Source: Isohypsibius dastychi (lineage: Eukaryota > Tardigrada > Eutardigrada > Parachela > Isohypsibiidae). From it: 15,904 nt of DNA. The DNA is taken from the NCBI GenBank assembly GCA_034696485.1, contig JAQIWT010000715.1, positions 1-15,904 of the forward strand, given 5' to 3'. A program made the translations under genes and the position numbers. This document shows, in pieces, positions 8,425 through 15,904 of this stretch (position 1 is its first letter; every line of letters starts with the position of its first letter). The notes under the pieces are model-generated. The model had not been told where the DNA came from. It did not search any database and worked only from the letters and a program-made list of their open reading frames with translations.

Positions 8425-9138
8425 ATGCCGTGTATCAGTGAGAATTATCGGACTTGTCCCTTCGCCAATGTTGAAGCACACACAACTTCGATTCTTCGCA
8501 TTCTGACCAAAATCTCCATGGGATGCGACAGTTCGACGAATGTGACGGTTGATGACCCAGTTTCTCGGAGGGTCTGCGCATTGGCCGCGGCTGTTCTAGA
8601 ACACAATCAGATGGATTATTCAGACATTATGGAGGATTTGGATCTGGAGGATATCCGCTCGGAAAAACGACTGTCCGTTTCCTTGAATTTCCTAAAGCGA
8701 TGCGTCGAACCAACTCTCAACGAACATTCTCTAAATTGGGGTCGCATCATCGCTGTACTTGGAGTGTATGCAGAATTCTGCCGCCGAATTGCCGATTTAA
8801 ACGGATGTGAAGCGGATCAGGCGGAAATCACAAGGAATGTTGTCGAGCGATATCTTGTTGCCGACTTCGGAGAATTCCTGAATACGCACATTGCGAAATG
8901 GATTCATCTTCGCGGAGGATGGGTAAGAATTACATATTCTTAATGAGAATATAATTAAATTTGTTCCTTGAATTAATTTTGATTTATTTTGCAGAACCAA
9001 CTTGTTGTTGATTCAAGAACTATGGATTCCCCCTCAGACTGTGATGATAAAGGCAGCTCGCGCATGTACAAATTCATGAGTTATGCGGTAATGGGAATGG
9101 GCGTGGGAACGCTACTTGGATTTATGGCCATCAGATAA
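8425..9138 (+). CDS. BCL2-family apoptosis regulator, BOK-like, C-terminally membrane-anchored
   Basis: BCL2-family proteins control mitochondrial outer-membrane permeabilisation in apoptosis. Exons 8425-8922 and 8995-9138 join at phase 0 into 213 residues (BOK is about 212). BH1 is clear as LNWGRIIAVLGVYAEFC at about 103-119. BH2 is KWIHLRGGW at 158-166, with the intron directly after its tryptophan; that splice position is, from memory, common in the family. Residues 190-213 (YKFMSYAVMGMGVGTLLGFMAIR) are a hydrophobic, GxG-rich tail anchor. The BH3-equivalent helix near 50-63 (VCALAAAVLEHNQM) lines up with the BOK BH3 start VCAV, but the usual Gly-Asp pair is Leu-Glu. Together with the RGGW of BH2, this makes BOK the closest group I can suggest. 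Whether it promotes or blocks death cannot be told from sequence. No BH4 is obvious in the first 45 residues. An in-frame stop precedes the ATG with or without leader splicing. Confidence 0.88.
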
Positions 9139-9322
9139 ATTATGTTTTCCGGGTGGTCCGCCGAATTTGCCAAAGGATATTGCAAAATATCATCTTCCAT
9201 GGTCACTGCCGGTTTTGTTGTTTTGTCTGCGGAAAGAGTCTATGTTGTGATGGCGGTGTTTTATTTTTGATAATTGCACCTTTGTTTATTTTCGTCTGTT
9301 GAAGGAAAAGCGAGTATGCGTG

Positions 9323-9328
9323 ATTAAA
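9323..9328 (+). terminator. Candidate poly(A) signal ATTAAA of the BCL2-like gene
   Basis: Variant hexamer about 185 nt after the stop. A canonical AATAAA lies much further away at 9971-9976 and is the alternative. Confidence 0.4.
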
Positions 9329-10460
9329 TTTCATGTTGTTGAGGAGGATGGCTGGTCGTCTTGATATTGTACAGTGCCAGGCAGTGATGGTTACGATATC
9401 CACTTGTGCGGCTAGTTTGATAAGTAGTAGATTCTCTACAACCAGACTCTGAGAACCCGACATCAATTTTACAATGAATCTCCAAACATAACTCGTCAGA
9501 TAGCATTCCTAAGATTCCACCGATATTTGCCGAGTGTAGACCATAGTCCACTCGGGGCAAGATATAGCCTCTGGGGCTGTCATTATCTGTACTGGGCCTC
9601 TTGACATTGTGGATCAAATCAGCTGGGCAATATGCTTGGAATGTGCGTTCTCACGCCGTCTTGAATTACTCTTGATGACACTTTCCTGAGCTGGAGCTTC
9701 GTAATCGAATCACCAGCCCCTACTTTCTCATGGCTGATCGGCGACGAGATTTATGATATTAAACTTCAGCCGACGGGGAAGTTTCTACACGTGTGTTTAA
9801 CTACGACCAATTCCGGTGGACAATAGTGATATGACCACTTTGATGGAACGATACATAAACTCTTGTATTCCGTATTTGAGTTCTCATGGCTATGCGGTGC
9901 TCAAACTTTTGACCGAACCGCCCTTCATCAAAATTGATATGGGATATATGGGATTGTCACTGACTGCGAGAATAAATATACAGTAATTGCGATATGTTCA
10001 CAATTATATCGAAACAGAGGCTACAGAACTGAACAAAAACAGCGCCGAAAGGTCACCACAGAATTAAATAGACTGGACTACGCCCAGTTATTCACACAAA
10101 CCATAGTGCAAGTAAATGAGTCTTATGAGTCTCTTTAATCTCACTATGCACAAACCCCGTTCAATTTGAATTCACCGACATTTTTGGAGTTGGTCGTGAG
10201 GAAGACATGCTCAAAAGATTCGAAGCACAACTAAACTATTCGAGTATTTCCTGCTTGTGAACTTGTGACCCATGCGATTCTCAGTCAGCCAGCATTCTCC
10301 AGGCAAAAAACAGACATTCGTGAAACGAACCCAGCCCGGATCGCCTTGAGAATGTCGGATGAAAATGGAATTGGAAATCCCGAAGTCAGTCTACGTACCT
10401 GCTAACCAAGTTTCGTCAACGTATTTGCTTGTATGGCACCAATACTACAGTACCGGCGCA

Positions 10461-10480
10461 GATCTACAGTACTGTAGATC
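10461..10480. repeat. Perfect 20-bp palindrome GATCTACAGTACTGTAGATC
   Basis: Each half is the exact reverse complement of the other. The core CTACAGTAC also occurs 19 bp upstream at 10445-10453. No known element is assigned. Confidence 0.9.
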
Positions 10481-10679
10481 ACGAAATGCAATGTTGTTTT
10501 CAGTTTTTCGTTCCTAAGAAATAGTAATGGTTGTCCTATGCTAGGTGGCAACAGGAATAAACTCTGGACTGCAGATTACAGCCCTAACGAATCGGCCCGC
10601 TGGTCAATGCCGTAATTTGTTTCTGAATACGGTAAAAACATGGAAGATCTTATAAGATTCACAGATCAAGAAAGACAGA

Positions 10680-11860
10680 TCAAGCCTTTTTCAGGACATC
10701 TTTAAAAATATTAACGTAGCGGCTATGGTCATGTAAAGCGGCGATGACGCCGTTCCCATTTACGGAATCGCTATCATCCGCCGGATAGGAATAGTCTATG
10801 TCCACACCCGATAAAGTGGTCAGCCGACCTCCCAATGCATTGAGAATACCGTTTGGAGCGCAAAGATCCCATTTTTTGATTTTTGTTGTGTGCAAATACA
10901 TATCCGCTTTGTGAGCAATCACTTGAAGACTTTTATATCCAGCCCCTCCGGCGGAAATCATTTCCACTTCACTGTCCGTTATGGCGGCTTTAGCAATCTT
11001 TTCAACGTCACCAGCATGACTTCTAGAGACAATGATGCGCACTTTTTTCTCGGCTTCCTGGTTTGTCAACTGAAATATAACCATAAAGATTCAAATCAAG
11101 TTGCAGGAGGGAAAAAGGCCGATACCGGAAACGCGAACATCTTTTATACGTACTTTCAAATTTTCCGAACTTGAATGTCCTATCCAAGCCCAATATGTCC
11201 TGTCTTTTTCGTCAGCTGCAAAGGGCTTATGAATGATTCCGGCCACTGCTCGTCCTTTAATCGCAATCCCCACCATTGTAGTGACATATTCCAGTAAATT
11301 CTCGGTGTATTCCTGCGTTGCATCAAGCGGATCAATCCAAACCTGCAGATCTGATGCATCGACGTATGCACTTCTGCGAGATGTGATGTCAAGATCACTT
11401 CTGTAAAAAAATGAAAGCAAATTAAATCAACCGGAAGTGGACCAAAGGTCTGGTTGTACCTTGAAATACAGCTGTTGTCCATTTCCGCAAAATTGATATC
11501 CAATGGCGTTTGTGTATTGCCATGTTCTTCCGAAATAATCCGCAAATCTGGAAAAGCCAGTTGGAAAGTATTCGTCATGGCGAAATGCGACCGAATATCC
11601 CCATCCGTCACTGGATTTCGGATTTCTGACGGTCCTTTGTTTTTCGCGTTCAAAAGCTGGGCTTCGTGGATTCGCTTCACTTCCAAACCGCCTCGTTCAG
11701 CCGCCAGAACAGACGTGCAAAGAAGAGTTTGTAGGTTGATCTGCGACGAAGAATTCCAGCCCGGAAAAGACATGAGAACCGTGCTGCGAAAAATATATAA
11801 AACGAAGACGCTTGCAATGCAGACCAGGCCAACTCCGGACGGACTCCATCGAATGATCAT
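10680..11860 (-). CDS. BPNT2: Golgi-resident 3'-phosphoadenosine 5'-phosphate phosphatase (gPAPP / IMPAD1)
   Basis: BPNT2 hydrolyses PAP, the by-product of Golgi sulfotransferases, to AMP, and so sustains glycosaminoglycan sulfation. Exons 11460-11860, 11154-11400 and 10680-11069 join in phase (AG|A, then phase 0) into 345 residues (human 359). Residues 10-24 (VGLVCIASVFVLYIF) after a short basic N-terminus make a type II signal anchor. Catalytic features of the lithium-sensitive IMPase fold: VTDGD (84-88), EEHG with E111/E112, WIDPLDATQEYTE with D157 and D160, and KKWDLCAP with D284. HKPF, VSRSH and GGAGYK also match the human protein. The second metal motif reads WDLCAPNG where human has WDICAGNA; the Gly to Pro change is unusual. 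The start is the first in-frame ATG and aligns with the human N-terminus, although the frame stays open about 50 codons further upstream without an ATG. It is divergent from MEK. Confidence 0.95.
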
Positions 11861-12212
11861 CCTTTTATCCAGAAATTTGAGTTGTTCGACTAAAGGGTCA
11901 TGTCGTGATGAACGGTCGTTCCAAATACAAAAACAAAAACAAACAAAATTAAATGAGTTTTTCGAAAAACAGAAAAATTCACAAACGGTAAGGTAGAATA
12001 CGGATGCGAGCAAGCAGCCGAGGGTTACTACCTACTGAGCGAATCTATGATGGGGGGGGGGGGGGGTTGATATCGGAACTTTGCGATCAATAAATTTATT
12101 CGAATTCTTTGAAAAGGCAAACAAAGATTCTTTAATATTCGAATTCGGAGTTGTATCTAGCGATCCTTCGGTTGCATTTGATTTCCTGGATTCAACTTAA
12201 AACATCGGTGAG
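11861..12212. promoter_or_regulatory. Divergent promoter region between BPNT2 and MAP2K
   Basis: 352 nt between oppositely directed start codons. It contains a 15-G homopolymer (12052-12066), an A/C-rich stretch near 11927-11948, two copies of TATTCGAATTC (12097-12107 and 12136-12146, 39 bp apart) and a palindrome AATAAATTTATT at 12089-12100. A possible - strand leader acceptor CCCTTTAG ends at 11890. I see no TATA box. Confidence 0.5.
12052..12066. repeat. Poly-G homopolymer, 15 nt
   Basis: Uninterrupted run of 15 G in the BPNT2/MAP2K intergenic promoter region. Its length may be polymorphic or misread. Confidence 0.9.
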
Positions 12213-13848
12213 ATGGCAGCCCCGCCAAAACGAAATAGGCCACAGCCGACGCCACTTGTTTTGCCCACGTGAGGATTCAAAATAATCTGATTTTGTCGTC
12301 GTGTTTTTGGAAGCTTTGTTTCTTGATGTAGATCTCCGCCACATAGCGACAAGGAAAACGATGGCCGAGAGCCAGCAGAAGATCGTTACACGCTTACGCT
12401 CCAGAATTCCGCTGATGTTGTTTACACTCCGGAAATGGATGAGAAGCAGCGCAAAGCTCTTCAAAAATTCTTGGATCAGAAGCAAAAGATTGGCGAATTG
12501 CATGGCGATGATCTGGATAAACTGGGAGAACTCGGAGTTGGGAGTGGAGGAGTTGTTTTGAAAGTCCGCCATAAGCCTAGCGGACTTGTTATGGCTCGAA
12601 AGGTGTGTGAGCATTTTTAATCGTAAAATTGATGTAAAGCTTTTCAAAATCCAACTTATGAAAAAATCTGAGTCGCAGCTCGAAATTCGTTTTCACAGCT
12701 TATACATCTGGAAGTCAAGCCTGCGATTCGTACTCAGATCATCACTGAGTTGAGAATTCTGCATGAATGCAACTCTCCCTTCATCGTCGGATATTACGGG
12801 ACATTTTACGAAAACGGTGATATCAGCATTCTGATGGAGTACATGGTTCGCACTTTGATAATTCGTACGGGTGTGGTTGATTAAAGACATGACCTTTGTT
12901 CGGCAGGATGGGGGATCGTTGGATCAGATTCTGCGACGTGGTATTCGCGTTCCGGAAAAGATGTTGCAGAAAATCACATTGAACATGTTGAAAGGGCTGA
13001 AATACTTGAAGGAAAATCACAACATTTTGCATCGCGGTAAATTGACCATAATTTGGCTTGTCGTTTTTTTATAGAGTATTTGACTCAAATTTCAGATATT
13101 AAACCATCGAATATTCTGGTCAACTCACGCGGTGATATAAAATTGTGCGATTTTGGGGTGAGCGGCCAGCTGATCGATTCCATGGCAAATTCGTTCGTCG
13201 GAAGTCGATCCTACATGTCTCCGGAACGGCTGAAGGGATCACATTATACAATTGCATCGGATATTTGGTCTTTGGGATTATCGCTCACCGAGCTTGCTCT
13301 TGGGCGATATCCGATCCCGCCGCCAAGTGATGAAGAGCTTCAACAGATTTTTACCTCGGAAACAACATTACCTGGTTTGCAATGATTTACTTTTGCCCTT
13401 GTACACACTCATTCGCTCTCTTCCAGATTCCACCAATATGTCCATTTTCGAACTTCTGGATTACATTTGCAATTCACCACCACCCACTTTCCCAAGAGGA
13501 CTGTTTTCTGATGCATTTAAAGACTTCATGGATAGCTGGTAATATTGCGATCCTGTGCGATAATGTACCGATTTTCTTAACTGTTTTTGAAAGATTTGAC
13601 ATGAAACAGAACTGTTAATTATCAGCTGACTTTCCCTGTTTTGATTTTCTTGTATTTTGCACATTGTTTTTAAGACGTTTTTTTCTGTGGTTTGCAGCTT
13701 GATGAGTGATCCAACCCAACGTCCGACATTGGACGCCTTGTTACAGCATCCTTTCATTCTCCTGGCGGAAAAGGAAGATGTGGATTTGGCTGGGTGGGTT
13801 TGCAAAGTGAAGAATCTTAGCACCCCGAAGCCCATCAGTACGGGATAG
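12213..13848 (+). CDS. MAP2K1: MAP kinase kinase MEK1/2 (dual-specificity kinase of the ERK cascade)
   Basis: MEK phosphorylates the TEY motif of ERK downstream of Ras-Raf in the cytoplasm. Seven exons, 12213-12268, 12332-12602, 12699-12845, 12907-13036, 13096-13374, 13427-13538 and 13698-13848, all join in phase into 381 residues (human MEK1 393). The first exon gives [18 protein letters not shown], a basic-then-LxL docking (D) site for ERK. The glycine loop GVGSGG is at 87-92, the beta3 lysine in MARK at 109, HRD at 200-202 with N207, and DFG at 220-222. The activation segment SMANSFVG places the Raf-target serines at S230 and S234, equivalent to human S218/S222, followed by SYMSPERL. The insert between YPIPPP and IFELLDYI is about 21 residues shorter than in human MEK1 and lacks the proline-rich T292 region. 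Two introns have weak donors, GTTCGC at 12846 and GTTTGC at 13375. TAA at 12198-12200 precedes the start in frame. Confidence 0.97.
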
Positions 13849-13978
13849 ATTGTCGGATCGCTTAGTCAAAATGACGTCTTCGTTCCTTGTTGGTTGGTTG
13901 GTTCACGGATCGCTTCCGGCACATTGACTATTTTATTTTTCAACGCATGTTGTCGTTTGATTTTTTATCCACTTAATA

Positions 13979-14099
13979 ATTGTTTCACCATTTGTTTTTA
14001 TTGTCCAGCCATGTTTAATAATTTTATCAAAGGACAAATCTTACGGCCATTGTTTTACTATTTGTTTTTATTGTCCAGCCATGTTTAATAATTTTATCA
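13979..14099. repeat. Direct repeat, two ~51-nt copies with 70-bp period
   Basis: Copies at 13979-14029 and 14049-14099. The last 39 nt are identical (13991-14029 and 14061-14099), and the first 12 differ at two positions. This looks like a recent tandem duplication of 70 bp in which the remaining spacer has diverged. Each copy carries TTTATT, which reads AATAAA on the - strand (13997-14002 and 14067-14072). Confidence 0.92.
14067..14072 (-). terminator. Candidate poly(A) signal of NDOR1
   Basis: AATAAA on the - strand, about 40 nt past the NDOR1 stop. An identical signal lies at 14002-13997 in the other copy of the direct repeat. Confidence 0.55.
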
Positions 14100-14101
14100 G
14101 G

Positions 14102-14107
14102 AATAAA
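14102..14107 (+). terminator. Candidate poly(A) signal of MAP2K
   Basis: The only AATAAA I found on the + strand between the MAP2K stop and the NDOR1 stop, 254 nt after the former. Cleavage 10-30 nt downstream would fall inside the antisense of the NDOR1 coding exon. Confidence 0.5.
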
Positions 14108-14109
14108 TA

Positions 14110-15904
14110 TTACGACCAAGTCTCAGTTTGATAACGTCCTTCCTTCATCATATCTTTGATGTATACTTCGGCTTCGTCCATGCTCATTTTACTGTTATCA
14201 CAAATTATTTGCTTTAACGCAAACATGACATCGGCTGGCATGTTCTTTGAGTTGCCAGCGATGTAGAAGCATCCTTCCTGGTCATATATCGCGTCGAACA
14301 CCAGGTCGTCCATTCGTTTCATAACATGTTGCACATACACCTTTTCTTCCTGGTCCCTGGAAATTGCCGTGTGAACTGTCAGAAGATTTCTTTCCTCCAG
14401 TTGCTTCCATTCATCTTCAAAATAATAATCTTTGTCCCGATGTCGGCATCCAAAAAACAATATCGAATTTCCAATATTCTTGCTTGCTCGCTCATAAATA
14501 AACGACCGGAAGGGAGCAACGCCGGTTCCGGGACCCACCATCACAACCGGTTTCCGGCCGACTTTATCAAATTTCATCGAGCCTTTTTTAGTCCAGACTG
14601 GGACAGATGCTCCGGGAGATAGCGATGCCAGCCAGTTGGAACATAATCCTAAACGCGGTTTTTTCAGTTTCGTTTCAAATTTTACGACGGCGACGAGGAG
14701 GTGAATTTCTCCGGGATGGTAATTGTATGAGCTCGCTATCGAAAACGACCGGGCTTGTATGGGATGGAAGAGGTCGAACCAGTATTCGAAGGGGACTAAT
14801 GCGCGAGTATGGCTGAAATCTTGCAAGACTTCCAGTGTAGTTCTTTTCGGACGGAAGCAATAGCTGAACAGCTCATCGGTTCCTTCCGGAGAGGCGAATT
14901 CTTTCAAACGGTCCTTTTCCCTGGCATCCGTGGCAAATGTGGCCAATAATTCGAAAAATGATTTTCTGGGCACAGCCTGTAAGTAAAAATAAAATGTTAC
15001 AAAACACATGCAAGAAGACCGTAGAATAGCTTCACTTTACCTGAAAATCCCAGTATAAAGTCGCGGCATCGCGAATTGTACAGGGATTCCGTAGTCTGGC
15101 ACGACTTGGTAAAACAGCATCCTCGTCATTCACGCTGAGTTTTATAACCCTTTCACCGTTCAATTCCAGAAGCTCCAAGAGTTCATCGACTTCCGCTGAC
15201 CCATTTCGAGGGTAAATATTCAAAACATCCCCAGGTTCATATTTTATTTTGGATCCTTTTACGTCGAATCTTATAAACCGCACGTCTTGAAAATGATCTT
15301 CTGCGGTGACACGTTTATTCTCCAAAATATTGGATGCAAATAAGTGTTCCGAATCTGGGACAGAATTCGCGTCTCCACCGATGATCGATACTGAAAGTTC
15401 AGCCTGATCATCAATATATTCGACGAGAAAAGAAGCGTCAGGTGGTCCATCCTGCTTTAAGAGCGAAAATCCATCAGGTAAAGGATACATTTCCATCAAT
15501 TTCTGAAACAACTTGGTAATCCAGGGTTCGACAATGCCGTCAACCCCCAGCTCGTGCTGATCATCGGCCAGTCCCAAATCGTGTACAGACGTCGCTCCCA
15601 ACCTCAGAAATCGTTTGTGAAGACGCTTAGCCGGAAAGTTGAAATACTGGTAGGATGAATCTCCCAGACCAAGAACAGCAAATTCGAGCGAAGCTAAGGA
15701 GTCAGGTGGAAGACGCCGTCGAAGCAGCGATCTCCAAAACGTTTTCATATTATCGGGCTCTTCACCTTGTCCTGTGGTTGAAACAACGCAGACGACAGGA
15801 GCACCAGCTTCGATCAGATTTTCGATCGGGAAATCATTTAGAGGAAGAAATGTCGTGACGAAATGTCGCAGCTTGGCTTGCTTTCGAATCCTTTTCGCAA
15901 CATC
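14110..15904 (-). CDS. NDOR1: NADPH-dependent diflavin oxidoreductase 1 (Tah18 type), 5' end beyond the window
   Basis: NDOR1 passes electrons from NADPH through FAD and FMN to CIAPIN1 (anamorsin) for early cytosolic iron-sulfur cluster assembly. Exons 15041-15904 (open at the edge) and 14110-14976 join at phase 0 across a 64-nt intron, giving 576 visible residues. About 20 N-terminal residues with the first FMN loop are missing. Using visible numbering: the flavodoxin part has TTGQGEEPDNM (about 43-53), GLGDSSY (79-85) and DDQHELG (114-120). The FAD domain has a PGDV motif and RSFSIASS (364-371). The NADPH domain has VGPGTGVAPFRSF (435-447), FFGCRHRDKDYY, SRDQEEKVYVQH, AGNSKNMPADV and the C-terminal QTETWS. 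DDQHELG and the QTETW ending separate it from cytochrome P450 reductase, methionine synthase reductase and nitric oxide synthase. No break or missing motif is seen. Confidence 0.96.

Larger units (their letters stand above)
9139..10679. other. 1.5-kb region with no identifiable gene, between convergent genes
   Basis: I translated the longer open stretches on both strands and found no motif or exon that belongs to a known family. Several medium-length frames run into each other with stops between them, for example on the - strand at 9324-9617 and on the + strand around 9832-9990. These could be chance or a decayed mobile element. The segment should contain the 3' UTRs of the BCL2-like gene and of BPNT2. 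A perfect 20-bp palindrome lies at 10461-10480. Confidence 0.5.
13849..14109. other. Convergent 3' gap between MAP2K and NDOR1
   Basis: 261 nt between two stop codons on opposite strands. It carries a short TTGG repeat near 13889-13902, a 70-bp-period duplication, - strand AATAAA hexamers in both copies, and the + strand AATAAA at 14102-14107. Confidence 0.7.

Noticed and set aside
11454-11996. 180-codon open frame on the + strand
   Set aside because: It lies exactly opposite the first coding exon of BPNT2, whose - strand product is strongly homologous. The + strand product matches nothing.
12192-12647. 151-codon - strand frame
   Set aside because: It is antisense to the first two MAP2K exons, which are clearly coding on the + strand.
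14326-14622. 98-codon + strand frame
   Set aside because: It is antisense to the NDOR1 NADPH-binding exon and has no recognisable motif.
1-15904. tRNA genes, rRNA, CRISPR arrays, bacterial operons or contamination
   Set aside because: I looked for B-box-like GGTTCGANNCC motifs and regularly spaced repeats and found none that fold or repeat convincingly. Introns in every gene rule out bacterial DNA.
14110-15904. Cytochrome P450 reductase or nitric oxide synthase instead of NDOR1
   Set aside because: The DDQHELG motif of the flavodoxin part and the QTETW C-terminus belong to NDOR1. P450 reductase ends in a VWS motif with a different FMN-domain signature.

Overview
This is eukaryotic nuclear DNA from a multicellular animal with a compact genome. 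All nine genes are animal genes interrupted by GT-AG introns. Of the 20 introns inside coding sequence, most are only 52-96 nt; the exceptions are 159, 173, 174, 192 and 366 nt. Intergenic gaps run from about 0.26 to 1.5 kb. A MEK1/2 kinase and a BCL2-family protein together point to a metazoan. A SHIPPO-repeat protein of the ODF3/CIMAP1 type suggests the animal has motile cilia or flagellated sperm, which argues against nematodes and against crustaceans with aflagellate sperm. I cannot name the phylum. There are no bacterial operons, CRISPR arrays, rRNA or recognisable tRNA genes.

Layout, left to right: (1) the last two coding exons of the ceramide transfer protein CERT1, + strand, 70-507. 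(2) ABHD17-type protein depalmitoylase, - strand, 1219-2750, convergent with CERT1. (3) CIMAP1/ODF3-like axonemal SHIPPO protein, - strand, 4160-5296. (4) Mitochondrial ribosomal protein bL34m (MRPL34), - strand, 5893-6389. (5) Complex I subunit NDUFS4, + strand, 6763-7484, sharing a 373-bp divergent promoter region with MRPL34. (6) A BCL2-family, BOK-like protein with a C-terminal membrane anchor, + strand, 8425-9138. A TA-flanked hairpin element lies in its upstream region. (7) About 1.5 kb with no gene I can identify. (8) Golgi PAP phosphatase BPNT2/IMPAD1, - strand, 10680-11860. (9) MAP kinase kinase MEK1/2, + strand, 12213-13848, divergent from BPNT2 across 352 bp that carry a 15-G tract. 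(10) NDOR1 diflavin reductase, - strand, 14110 to the window edge and lacking its first ~20 residues. It is convergent with MEK across 261 bp that contain a 70-bp-period duplication.

Every complete gene was assembled exon by exon. Reading frames join in phase at every splice site. For six of the seven complete genes other than ABHD17 and BPNT2 the chosen start is also supported by a nearby upstream in-frame stop where I could check it (CIMAP1, MRPL34, NDUFS4, BCL2-like, MEK); for ABHD17 and BPNT2 it is the first in-frame ATG. The genes do not form one pathway; this looks like an ordinary gene-dense housekeeping and signalling neighbourhood. The one functional pairing is the head-to-head MRPL34/NDUFS4 couple, both mitochondrial. 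I found no convincing new biological system. The items most worth a second look are the hairpin element, the divergent mitochondrial promoter, the BH3 region of the BCL2-like protein, the shortened MEK insert and the overlapping 3' ends of MEK and NDOR1.
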